Positions 52,738-64,000 of a DNA stretch of 64,000 nt are shown in pieces. The stretch is from Paragorgia papillata. Lineage: Eukaryota > Cnidaria > Anthozoa > Scleralcyonacea > Coralliidae. Position 1 is the stretch's first letter. Each line of letters opens with the position of its first letter. The position numbers and the translations under genes are program-made. The stretch covers positions 978,501 to 1,042,500 of the forward strand of contig JAWNZC010000234.1 in NCBI GenBank assembly GCA_035771165.1, in the 5' to 3' direction. The notes below the pieces were generated by a model. It did not search any database, had not been told where the DNA came from, and saw only the letters and a list, made by a program, of their open reading frames with translations.

Positions 52738-53988
52738 ATATATATATATATATGTATATATAAGCATGTTTCAGAATCACTTTCAGGTTTTCATTTCGCG
52801 TATATATATGTATATATGTTATCAAATCCACAACTTGCGCAGTTCGCATAGCAGGGTACTGGTAACTAACCTGTTAAATTATTCAAATTATTTAAATTTA
52901 CGTCAGCAAATTATAATCATTATAAGTTCGGTTGGATTGCGAAATACAGTTTTTCAGCGATCACGATCATGACCATGATCAGAAAAATGGTTTATCAGCT
53001 AAAATGTACATTAACATTACTATGCAAAAAGACCAAAGAAAGAAGGCTGATAAGAGATGTGACAGCAATAGAAACAGCAGAGAAGAGGCAACAGTAAACA
53101 GGACTTAAAACCACAGAAAAAAGCCTAAAAATTTATACAATAAAGACCGAAAACGATGCCGACCGAAATGTATCTGAAAGAACAAGGATGTGTCCTGAAA
53201 CTGTTCAAAGCTGGTAAAGAATTCTGCTCTCGAGAGAGAACGATGAAGACATTTTGAAACAAACGGCTTTTTACATCATGAGGAGAACCGAATGATGCCT
53301 TGTCATATTTATTTGTCAACAACGAAAAAAGTAAGAAACCGCGAACAAGAAAAACAATCCGAAAATAGCAGACTGAATTGGCAGTGTTTGTGGTGATATG
53401 AGCAGAAGAAAGTTTAACAACGGTAGGAGATTCGTATTTACCAGTTTAGCTGAGCTAAAACGATAGAAATCTTGAAAATGAAAATCAATATAAATATCTT
53501 GTCTAGCGTTGTCTTTGGTTGGCATTGTATCTTTTCTTGGCCACTATTTATATCTGTTTTTGAATGAGAATTTGTCATTTAGTTCATCTCGTTTTTTTTT
53601 TAATATGGACTATGCATGTTCTTTCGCCTTTCGGTCTGTCAATACATGACAACAGATGAACTTTGCCAATTAATTTTCTGGGATGTTTTCAGGGGGGGTT
53701 GGGGAGGGGGGATGTGCGCGCAACTAACTTTCAGGGAACCGCAAAACTTTCAGGGCACCACAATCTTAGTCTAGAACACAAAACTCTTTGGACTTGATGA
53801 AATTGACATGTCGTCGAAAAGCCGCCAAAAATAAAAAAATCACTTCCGGTTGCTTTTCGTGACGCCAAAAATGTCGCTTACTATTGATTCCTAAAGAACG
53901 AACGAACGAACGAAAGAACGAAAGAACGAAAGAAATCACACGCAGAATATAAAGCGGTCTGAAGCAGCTAACTTTCAGGGCACCGCAA

Positions 53989-54028
53989 TGTCGTAATGCC
54001 AATACCGGAAATGGAAAGTCTTGCGCAG
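53989..54028 (+). pseudogene. EGF exon 8, 3' part, copy B
   Basis: Duplicate of 50402-50441 with the same reading (CRNANTGNGKSCA) and GTTTGC donor. No usable upstream exon half adjoins it. Confidence 0.85.
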
Positions 54029-54437
54029 GTTTGCATGAATGTTGATATTTTTTTACAAATAAAAAAGTTGTTGAAGTTGTGTGCACCTGACTGTTTCCAC
54101 CCCGACACCTTTCAGTGTGTTATAATTAAAGTAATAGACTATTTTAATATTTAATTCACTTGCAAGGCTTTAAAGCATCTGCAACACAAAAATCGTTAAC
54201 TTTTATTTGATATCAATTTATATTTATTTTCTTTGTTTTAGTTTATGTTTATTTATAATTATTTTCTTTTTTTTTTTAAATTACATTGAAACAATGGAAA
54301 AGAAAGCTTTCTACATTTTTGTTGGGTTGTGAGTTTGTGTAGATGTGTGTGCGTGTGTGTATGTGTGTGTATATATGTGTGTGTGTGTGTGTACAGGTTG
54401 ATATTCTTTATTTTAATATTAAATAATTTTGTTCTAG

Positions 54438-54560
54438 ATATTAATGAGTGTTCTCAGTCGACATACCTGTGTGACTCCAACGCCTATTGTGTTAATACAA
54501 TTGGTTCGTACACTTGTCAATGTCGTAATGGTTACACCGGAAATGGAAAGAGTTGCACAG
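54438..54560 (+). CDS. Exon: cbEGF domain (A type), after the duplication
   Basis: 123-bp, phase 1-1 exon (acceptor TTTTGTTCTAG, donor GTTTGT). It encodes DINECSQSTYLCDSNAYCVN and TIGSYTCQCRNGYTGNGKSC. It is intact and is the donor of the 5' part of the chimeric exon at 50851. YLC instead of YQC is shared only with that chimera. Confidence 0.93.
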
Positions 54561-54742
54561 GTTTGTATGCATGTTGATATTCCTTAAAAATATATAAATA
54601 ACTGTAAGTTATTGAAATTAGAGTACCCACGTGTACCTATCTAATTTTTTTATATTTCTTTAAGGACAACACATTTTAGTGTGCTAAAGTAATAGAATAT
54701 ACACAGAAAACGTGACATTTTAGTTCAACTATCGAAATATAG

Positions 54743-54896
54743 TAAGGTTAGATATACTGCCGAAACATAGAACGTAGTAGTCTAACGTTTCGAGCGAAGG
54801 CCCTTCGTAAGAGAGAAAAGTTTCTCTCTGACGAAGGGCCTTCGCTCGAAACCTTAGACTACTACGTTCTATGTTTCGGCAGTATATCTAACCTTA
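54743..54896. mobile_element. Palindromic MITE, copy 3
   Basis: Same element as 44876-45030, here with GCCGAAACATAGAACGTAGT in both arms (reverse-complemented in the right arm), so the arm variant is matched on both sides. It sits between the A-type exon and the truncated B-type exon. Confidence 0.88.
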
Positions 54897-55212
54897 TACT
54901 ATATTTCGATTGTTGTTTCAACACTGCCTACGCAGCACGCTACTTTTTTTCACTATTTGGAAATTTTAGTTCATATCGATTTTTGCTTATTTTTTTATTT
55001 TTAAAAAAAATATGCATTGTGACAATTAAAGGGGAAAAGATTTATAACTTTTTTATTGACTACTTTTGTATCCCTAAAAAAAATTAACAACCATTTTTGT
55101 GTATGTATTTTTCTCTGTTTGTCTGCATAGGTCTGTGTGGGGGAGTATGTGATGTTAGTATGTGTATATGTCCAGGTCGACAGTCTTTAATCATTAAACA
55201 AATTTTTTGTAG

Positions 55213-55270
55213 ACATTAATGAGTGTTCTCAGTCAACATACCAGTGTGGCTCTAACGCTGCTTGTGTTAA
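55213..55270 (+). pseudogene. B-type EGF exon, 3' truncated, unit C
   Basis: Acceptor TTTTTTGTAG, then (D)INECSQSTYQCGSNAACV; the sequence then jumps to intron sequence AATAAATAGCAATAAG. Compared with 61471-61593, the rest of the exon, its donor and about 50 bp of intron are deleted. CG replaces CD. Non-functional. Confidence 0.88.
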
Positions 55271-55384
55271 AATAAATAGCAATAAGTTTCAGAAATCAGT
55301 GCACTTAACTAACTTCTTATGTTTCTATACCATATTTTAGTGTGTCAAAGTGATAGAATATTTCAATATTTAATTAACTTGAAT

Positions 55385-56181
<797 letters not shown>

Positions 56182-57019
56182 AGTTGTTTTGTGTTCTAGT
56201 GTTCGCTAGTGCCTTGTTTTTACGATAAACTGTCGATAGGCAAGGTTTATGGGTCCATTGGGGCTATAATAATCGGTTAAACAGAATGTTGGGTGCGCTT
56301 ATGACTAAGTGAGAACGAAATTTAAATTCCCGCTTAACGTTGGAAGTACTTTGTTTTGATTTTAGGAACAGCATCTGCAGGAACTCTTTGTACCGTTTAG
56401 ATTTCTGTACTCGCTGCGTTTGTTCCTTTTGAAAAGGAACATATTCAAACGGAACGTTTCTTTCTCATTTGAATTCGTGAAGGTTTTGTTCCGATATTCA
56501 AAAATAGGAATGGGCTTAAATTAAGAAGAAATTGTTCCGCATGAGCTAGACCACTTTAAATACGACCTCTTTGTTCCTTATTTTAAATGTTATTTCGTTG
56601 CCTTATTCGTTCTCATAGGAACAAGTCATTCCGCATGAGCTAGACCTATTTAAAGTTGTCCTCTTTGTTCTATATTTTAAATGTTATTTCGTTTCGTTTG
56701 TTTCTCCTCATAGGAACAAGTAAAGAAGTTATTATTTTCCATACTACCGGCTATACCTCAGCTCGGTAGCCGGTCGTTTCCATATGGTAGCCGGTCAGTA
56801 GCCGGTCAATTTAACAAGGTTTTAACTAGTAGCCGGGTAGACGGTGGTTATCAATACCAATTAAGTTACAGATGCCATTTACATATACATTCTCTCGCAT
56901 TAAATATAACCATCTTTTCTCAAAGAAAAACAGCGATTTTGACAGTGGGAACGCTTTGTTCAGATTCAGTAATCTGAAGTAAAATTTATGCACTGAATTG
57001 CTATATCATAAGGCCCTCA

Positions 57020-57600
57020 CTTTTCAAGACGTGTACATTTGTGGTATGGAAAATTCCGATTACCTGACCCCCACACAATGGAACCATGAACCCTAATCCT
57101 AATCACAAATCGGGAAAGTTTGTGGTATGGAATATTATGATTACCTGACCCACATACAATGGAGCCATGAACCCTAATGACAAATCGGGGAAGTTTGTGG
57201 TATGGAAAATTACGATTATCTGACCACCACACAATGGAACAATGAACCCTAACCCTAATCACAAATTGGGGAAGTTGTATGGAAAATGACGATTACGTCA
57301 CACCTCTCCCCTCACAATGGAACCATGAACCTTAACGCTAATCACAAACCGGGGAAGTTTGTCGTATGGAAAATTACGATTACTTGACCCTGCCCCCCTC
57401 TCACAATGGAAACATAAACACTACCCCTAATCACAAAACCGTGCCATAACCGTCCTCGATATGTGATTAGGGTTAGGGTTCATGGTTCCATTGCATGGAG
57501 GTCCGCCAATCGCAATTTTTCATACCACAAACTTCCCCGATTTGTGATTATATATAGGGTTAGGGTTCATGGTTCCATTATTTGGGGGTGAGGTAATCGT
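57020..57600. repeat. Minisatellite with AACCCTAA and its inverse, unit C
   Basis: About five imperfect units of 60-65 bp (AATCACAAATCGGGGAAGTT, TGTGGTATGGAAAATTACGA, ACAATGGAACCATGAACCCT) run to about 57440. They are followed by two units in inverted orientation (GTGATTAGGGTTAGGGTTCA), giving a large imperfect palindrome. TTAGGG occurs only as one or two units per repeat. Confidence 0.85.
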
Positions 57601-57828
57601 AATTTAGTTTATGTTTATTTATAAGTATTTTCTATTTTTTTTAAATTACATTGAAACAATGGAAAAGAAAGCTTTCTACATTTTTTGTTGGGTTGTGAGT
57701 TTGTGTAGATGTGTGTATGTGTGCGTGTGTGTGTATGTGTGTATGTGTGTGTATGTGTGTGCGTGTGTACAGGTTGATATTTTTTATTTTATTAAAATTT
57801 TATTTTATATTAAACAATTTCGTTCTAG

Positions 57829-57951
57829 ACATTAATGAGTGTTCTCAGTCGACATACCAGTGTGACTCCAAGGCCTCTTGTGTTAATACAATTGGTTCGT
57901 ACACTTGTCGATGTCGTAATGGTTATAACGGAAATGGAAAGAGTTGCACAG
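57829..57951 (+). CDS. Exon: cbEGF domain (A type), unit D
   Basis: 123-bp, phase 1-1 exon (acceptor TTTCGTTCTAG, donor GTTTGT). It encodes DINECSQSTYQCDSKASCVN and TIGSYTCRCRNGYNGNGKSC. DSKAS and TCRCRNGYNG are shared only with 60732-60854, its tandem duplicate. Six cysteines and the calcium-binding start are kept. Confidence 0.93.
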
Positions 57952-58102
57952 GTTTGTATGCATGTTGATATTCTTTAAAAATATATAAATAACTGCAAGT
58001 TATAGAAATTAGAGTACTCACGTGTAACTAGGTAATTTTTTTATACTTCTTTTAAAGTACACAGAAAACGTGACATTTTAGTTCAACTATCGAAATATAG
58101 TA

Positions 58103-58256
58103 AGGGTAGATATACTGCCGAAACATCGAACATAGTAGTCTAACGTTTTGAGCGAAGGCCCTTCGTAAGAGAGAAAAGTTTCTCTCTGACGAAGGGCCTT
58201 CGCTCGAAACCTTAGACTATTACGTTCTATGTTTCGGCAGTATGTCTAACCTTATA
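58103..58256. mobile_element. Palindromic MITE, copy 4
   Basis: Unit D copy; carries a few arm-breaking changes (GGGTAGATAT, ACATCGAACATAGTAG, GTTTTGAGCG) absent from copies 3 and 5. Confidence 0.87.
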
Positions 58257-58570
58257 CTATATTTCGATTGTTGTTTCAACACTGCCTACGCAGCACGCTA
58301 CTTTTTTTCACTATTTGGAAATTTTAGTTCATATCGATTTTTGCTTATTTTTTTATTTTTAAAAAAAATATGCATTGTGACAATTAAAGGGGAAAAGATT
58401 TATAACTTTTTTATTGACTACTTTTGTATCCCTAAAAAAAATTAACAAATATTTTTGTGTGTGTATTTTTCTCTGTTTGGCTGCATAGGTCTGTGTGGGG
58501 GAGTATGTGATGTTAGTATGTGTATATGTCCAGGTCGACAGTCTTTAATCATTAAACAAATTTTTTGTAG

Positions 58571-58628
58571 ACATTAATGAGTGTTCTCAGTCAACATACC
58601 AGTGTGGCTCTAACGCTGCTTGTGTTAA
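58571..58628 (+). pseudogene. B-type EGF exon, 3' truncated, unit D
   Basis: Identical in sequence and breakpoint to 55213-55270. Confidence 0.88.
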
Positions 58629-58744
58629 AATAAATAGCAATAAGTTTCAGAAATCAGTGCACTTAACTAACTTCTTATGTTTCTATACCATATTTTAGTG
58701 TGTCAAAGTGATAGAATATTTCAATATTTAATTAACTTGATTTT

Positions 58745-59562
<818 letters not shown>

Positions 59563-59957
59563 TGTCATTCCGCATGAGCTAGACCGATTTAAAGTTGTCC
59601 TCTTTGTTCTATATTTTAAATGTTATTTCGTTTCGTTTGTTTCTCCTCATAGGAACAAGTAAAGAAGTTATTATTTTCCATACTACCGGCTATACCTCAG
59701 CTCGGTAGCCGGTCGTTTCCATATGGTAGCCGGTCAGTAGCCGGTCAATTTAACAAGGTTTTAACTAGTAGCCGGGTAGACGGTGGTTATCAATACCAAT
59801 TAAGTTACAGATGCCATTTACATATACATTCTCTCGCATTAAATATAACCATCTTTTCTCAAAGAAAAACAGCGATTTTGACAGTGGGAACGCTTTGTTC
59901 AGATTCAGTAATCTGAAGTAAAATTTATGCACTGAATTGCTATATCATAAGGCCCTC

Positions 59958-60540
59958 ACTTTTCAAGACGTGTACATTTGTGGTATGGAAAATTCCGATT
60001 ACCTGACCCCCACACAATGGAACCATGAACCCTAATCCTAATCACAAATCGGGAAAGTTTGTGGTATGGAATATTATGATTACCTGACCCACATACAATG
60101 GAGCCATGAACCCTAATGACAAATCGGGGAAGTTTGTGGTATGGAAAATTACGATTATCTGACCACCACACAATGGAACAATGAACCCTAACCCTAATCA
60201 CAAATCGGGGAAGTTGTATGGAAAATGACGATTACGTCACACCTCTCCCCTCACAATGGAACCATGAACCTTAACGCTAATCACAAACCGGGGAAGTTTG
60301 TCGTATGGAAAATTACGATTACTTGACCCTGCCCCCCTCTCACAATGGAAACATAAACACTACCCCTAATCACAAAACCGTGCCATAACCGTCCTCGATA
60401 TGTGATTAGGGTTAGGGTTGATGGTTCCATTGCATGGAGGTCAGCCAATCGCAATTTTTCATACCACAAACTTCCCCGATTTGTGATTATATATAGGGTT
60501 AGGGTTCATGGTTCCATTATTTGGGGGTGAGGTAATCGTA
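59958..60540. repeat. Minisatellite with AACCCTAA and its inverse, unit D
   Basis: Almost identical to 57020-57600, including the two inverted units. Confidence 0.85.
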
Positions 60541-60731
60541 ATTTAGTTTATGTTTATTTATAATTATTTTCTATTTTTTTTAAATTACATTGAAACAATG
60601 GAAAAGAAAGCTTTCTACATTTTTTGTTGGGTTGTGAGTTTGTGTAGATGTGTGTATGTGTGTGCGTGTGTACAGGTTGATATTTTTTATTTTATTAAAA
60701 TTTTATTTTATATTAAACAATTTTGTTCTAG

Positions 60732-60854
60732 ACATTAATGAGTGTTCTCAGTCGACATACCAGTGTGACTCCAAGGCCTCTTGTGTTAATACAATTGGTT
60801 CGTACACTTGTCGATGTCGTAATGGTTATAACGGAAATGGAAAGAGTTGCACAG
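60732..60854 (+). CDS. Exon: cbEGF domain (A type), unit E
   Basis: 123-bp, phase 1-1 exon (acceptor TTTTGTTCTAG, donor GTTTGT); protein identical to that of 57829-57951. The GT-rich intron tract before it is about 36 bp shorter than in unit D. Confidence 0.93.
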
Positions 60855-61003
60855 GTTTGTATGCATGTTGATATTCTTTAAAAATATATAAATAACTGCA
60901 AGTTATAGAAATTAGAGTACTCACGTGTAACTAGGTAATTTTTTTATACTTCTTTTAAAGTACACAGAAAACGTGACATTTTAGTTCAACTATCGAAATA
61001 TAG

Positions 61004-61158
61004 TAAGGTTAGATATACTGCCGAAACATAGAACGTAGTAGTCTAACGTTTCGAGCGAAGGCCCTTCGTAAGAGAGAAAAGTTTCTCTCTGACGAAGGGC
61101 CTTCGCTCGAAACCTTAGACTACTACGTTCTATGTTTCGGCAGTATATCTAACCTTAT
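61004..61158. mobile_element. Palindromic MITE, copy 5
   Basis: Near-perfect palindrome (AAGGTTAGATATACTGCCGA to GCAGTATATCTAACCTTATA), between the A-type and the intact B-type exon of unit E. Confidence 0.88.
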
Positions 61159-61470
61159 ACTATATTTCGATTGTTGTTTCAACACTGCCTACGCAGCACG
61201 CTACTTTTTTTCACTATTTGGAAATTTTAGTTCATATCGATTTTTGCTTATTTTTTTATTTTTTAAAAAAATATGCATTGTGACAATTAAAGGGGAAAAG
61301 ATTTATAACTTTTTTATTGACTACTTTGTTTTGCTAGAAAATTAATTAAGAACCATTTTTGTGTATGTATTTTTCTCTGTTTGTCTGCATAGGTCTGTGT
61401 GGGGGAGTATGTGATGTTTGTATGTGTATATGTCCAGGTCGACAGTAATCATTAAACAATTTTTTTGTAG

Positions 61471-61593
61471 ACATTAATGAGTGTTCTCAGTCAACATACC
61501 AGTGTGACTCTAACGCTGCTTGTGTTAATACAATTGGTTCATATACTTGTCAATGTCGTAGTGGTTACACCGGAAATGGAAAGTCTTGTACAG
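61471..61593 (+). CDS. Exon: cbEGF domain (B type), last EGF in the window
   Basis: 123-bp, phase 1-1 exon (acceptor TTTTTTTGTAG, donor GTTTGT). It encodes DINECSQSTYQCDSNAACVN and TIGSYTCQCRSGYTGNGKSC. Intact B-type partner of 60732. It ends in phase 1, so the gene must continue beyond the window or into an exon not recognised after 61593. A short palindrome GTGCACATGAGTGCACTCATGTGCAC follows in the intron near 61685. Confidence 0.93.
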
Positions 61594-61976
61594 GTTTGTA
61601 TACATGTTGACTTTTTCAAAAATTAAGAAATGGCAATAAGTTTCAGAAATCAGTGCACCTAATGTTCACCTAAAGTTAGTTAAGTGCACATGAGTGCACT
61701 CATGTGCACGTAACTAACTTCTTATGTTTCTATACCATATTTTAGTGTCAAAGTAATAGAATATTTCAATATTTAATCAAATTGACTTCGAAGCATTTGC
61801 GACACAAATTTTTTTCCAGTTTTAAAAAAAAATTTTCATGGTAAAAATTAATATTAAGGAACGAGTTTTATACATCTTGTATAGAGCACTTTTGTATTCT
61901 TAGAAGATTAATTTGCCAGGCATTTTTGTGTGTATATACCAGCATTTATGCTGATAGATGTTTTTGAACAATTTAA

Positions 61977-62007
61977 ATAAAGATATTATTATTATTATTA
62001 TTATTGC

Positions 62008-62038
<31 letters not shown>

Positions 62039-62150
62039 ATTATAATATTTTTATACCATATAGTGTTAATTCAGGTAGACATTGGTAAACTACCTGTAAA
62101 AGAGAGGTTTATCATTGTAGTATACGATAATCATAAATAAATAAAGTTTC

Positions 62151-62220
<70 letters not shown>
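61977..62220. repeat. (ATT)n microsatellites, two blocks
   Basis: Blocks at about 61984-62045 and 62152-62220. The second directly precedes the retroelement relic and follows AATAAATAAAGTTTCC, so each may be a tail of an older LINE copy. Confidence 0.9.
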
Positions 62221-62354
62221 GGGCAGAGCCGTTCAGACGTGCTCTGTACATGTCTGTAGTTTTACTGCTGGTTTTGTACTTGAATCACAATATATCTTTA
62301 AAAAATCACACCCAATAAGTGGTAGGAAGGATTTGATCATGATTCGTTCAAGCT

Positions 62355-64000
62355 ATGATAGCTATGTTATTGATTTGCGTCGTTTGTTCATTTTGTGGTA
62401 AAATTTCGTTACGCTGGTTCGGCATACATGCCGATGTAAACAGCGAGTTAATCCAGATGAGCATGCAAGGTCGTTATCAATATGCGGATAATACACCAAG
62501 GCAAATGCCAGTCATGAACTCTCCTAATGTTGCTATCGCAAGCCGTAGCGTAATCAAGTGCTGCTGTGGTAAGATATGTAAAGGCATGCGTGGTCTCAAG
62601 ATGCATCAACGTAGTTGCAGAGTTATTCTTGGGTTGAACAACGAGCTTTGTACAGATTTGGGGAACAAATTGATGATAACTCCGCAAATATCCCTACTGA
62701 TAATAAATCTAACACAAGTGTTAACAAAGTTCTCCAATTTAAAAAAATGGCATAAATCTTCCTAAAAGCGATTCGGAATGGTCAACGACAAATTCTTTTT
62801 TCAAATCTGTTCTTCAGTTAAATGGTCCAATCAGATCACACGATTTAAATCCAAACATAAAGCTTGTAAATGACGTTATCTACAACTATTTCGCAGATAA
62901 TTTTGGCCATGTTAAAACAGTGCCTGACGAAAACCTAGTGAATAAATACAAAGAACATTCAGCCAAGGACTTAAAGAAAGAGTTAAAAAAAATGTAATCT
63001 GCAAACGGTGACTCTGAAGAAATTCAATACGTGTCACACACCTTGCGTGATAAGCTCCGCCGTAATAACAACAACTGCAACCAGTGAACTCCAGATAACA
63101 ACGAATCTTTCAGTCATGATCAATACATTGGTAGAAATTTCTGGGGTTATGTCAAGAACGTCCTGAATCGAAAAGACGCCGTGTTTCCTTCATTCAACAT
63201 GCAAGAATGCCTATCTTATTTCAGCAAAACTCTAGCCAAAATGAATCCAAATAAACTGTTTCATATTCCAAGCTGGATTCCAATGTTATCTGATCCTGAA
63301 CTTCAATTCAACCTTGACCCTCCAACTTATCAACAAGTTACTAATGCAATACATAGAATGAAGGGCTCTGGTTCTCCTTGTTCCCTTGATCAGCTCTCTG
63401 TCATATATTTTAAGCGATGTCCTTTTTTAAGAACTTACCTAACAGAAATAATACGTAATGTTTGGTTGTCTGGAACTATACCGGCTGAATGGAAACGAGC
63501 GTGCACTACACTTATTCACAAGAAAGGCAACATAGATGAACCCTAAAATTTTCGTCCCACCACTCTGGAAACAATACCATTAAAAGTATTTACATCATGT
63601 CTTCGCAATTCAATATTCTCCTTCCTCGTTACTAATAACTTTATTGAACATAATATACAGAAAGGCTTCACACCTAATCTGTCTGGCACTTTAGAACACA
63701 CAGCTCAGATGACCAATATTATCAACAAAGCTAGGATAAAACAACGTTCTCTTGTCATCACTCTACTTGACCTCAAGAATGCCTTTGGTGAAGTTTATCA
63801 TAATTTAATTCAGTCCATCCTTGATTATCATCACATTCCTAATCACATCAAAACTGTTATAAAAAGTTTATACACGGCTTTTAAGACTTCAATAATAACA
63901 TCTGAATTTCGTACTCCTTTTATATCTGTTGGCCGTGGTGTACTGCAAGGTGATTGTCTTAGTCCTCTACTATTTAATATGTGCTTCAACACATTCATTC
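62355..64000 (+). pseudogene. Non-LTR retrotransposon with zinc finger and RT, open at window end
   Basis: + strand. Near 62560-62620: KCCCGKICKGMRGLKMHQRSC, a C2H2-like zinc finger (C-x-C ... H-x4-C). After frameshifts, the RT begins near 63180: NKLFHIPSWIPMLSDPELQF, MKGSGSPCSLDQLSVIYFKR, GTIPAEWKRACTTLIHKKGN, then an in-frame TAA at 63544 and NFRPTTLETIPLKVFTSCLR, SLVITLLDLKNAFGEVYHNL (motif A; the expected D is in LLDLKNAFGEV) and GRGVLQGDCLSPLLFNMCFN (motif B). The catalytic motif C lies beyond the window. The zinc finger plus LLDLxNAFGEV and LQGDCLSPLLFN suggest an R2-like (restriction-like-endonuclease) group. That clade call is tentative. Confidence 0.8.

Larger units (their letters stand above)
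50921..54507. repeat. Segmental tandem duplication, copy B (3587 bp)
   Basis: Second copy of the 46714-50920 unit, differing by one base in the C run (51709), a handful of substitutions, and lack of the 277-bp dimer. It includes the 3' part of EGF exon 8 again (53989-54028) and leads into the intact exon at 54438. Confidence 0.92.

Noticed and set aside
57020..57600. Telomeric repeat (AACCCTAA/TTAGGGTT)
   Set aside because: Only one or two TTAGGG units occur inside a longer 60-65-bp minisatellite; not a telomere tract.

Overview
The window looks like nuclear DNA of an anthozoan cnidarian, most likely a stony coral. That call is an inference. It rests on AT-rich intronic sequence full of foldback/MITE elements, Penelope-like (PLE) and non-LTR retroelement relics, and one spliced gene that combines Kazal, H-type lectin, C-type lectin and calcium-binding EGF modules. 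There is no sign of bacterial or organellar organisation.

The only convincing host gene runs on the + strand from at least 10084 to 61593, open at both ends. Exons in order: one follistatin/Kazal-like exon (10084-10302); five exons for three H-type lectin repeats (19834-20204, 21087-21254, 34066-34179, 34731-34847, 35583-35640); one C-type lectin exon (37441-37821); then a row of 123-bp cbEGF exons, 11 intact and 4 broken (38733 to 61593). Every exon boundary is phase-compatible with the next. Module ends are phase 1 and junctions inside the H-lectin part are phase 0, so the intact exons read as one frame of more than 920 residues. The product is probably a secreted or surface adhesion/recognition protein.

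Region by region: 1-10083 is repeats only. It holds a MITE, an integrase-like pseudogene, a 5'-truncated LINE, and a 4.48-kb inverted-repeat element (4787-9267) with GTGTGTTA-rich ends, a 242-bp tandem array and a SAM-like coding fragment. The intron at 10303-19833 contains a scrambled Penelope-like element, a 2.6-kb element with GGAGTTAA palindromes carrying composite SINEs, and a 677-bp foldback. The intron at 21255-34065 holds nested elements: a LINE split by a 5.3-kb TIR element that itself carries another LINE. From 37.9 kb onward the EGF exons lie in introns that were copied together with them.

The most notable structure is at 48293-49150: two exact-period 277-bp tandem units plus an inverted partial copy, each with a canonical type I hammerhead ribozyme. 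This is the layout of a metazoan retrozyme (small circular RNA retroelement). It sits inside a 3.7-kb insertion that splits an EGF exon. That insertion was then tandemly duplicated by a crossover that can be placed within 29 bp of EGF exon homology. The second copy (50921-54507) lacks the 277-bp dimer, so the difference arose after the duplication. From 62.2 kb to the end there is a damaged non-LTR reverse transcriptase.
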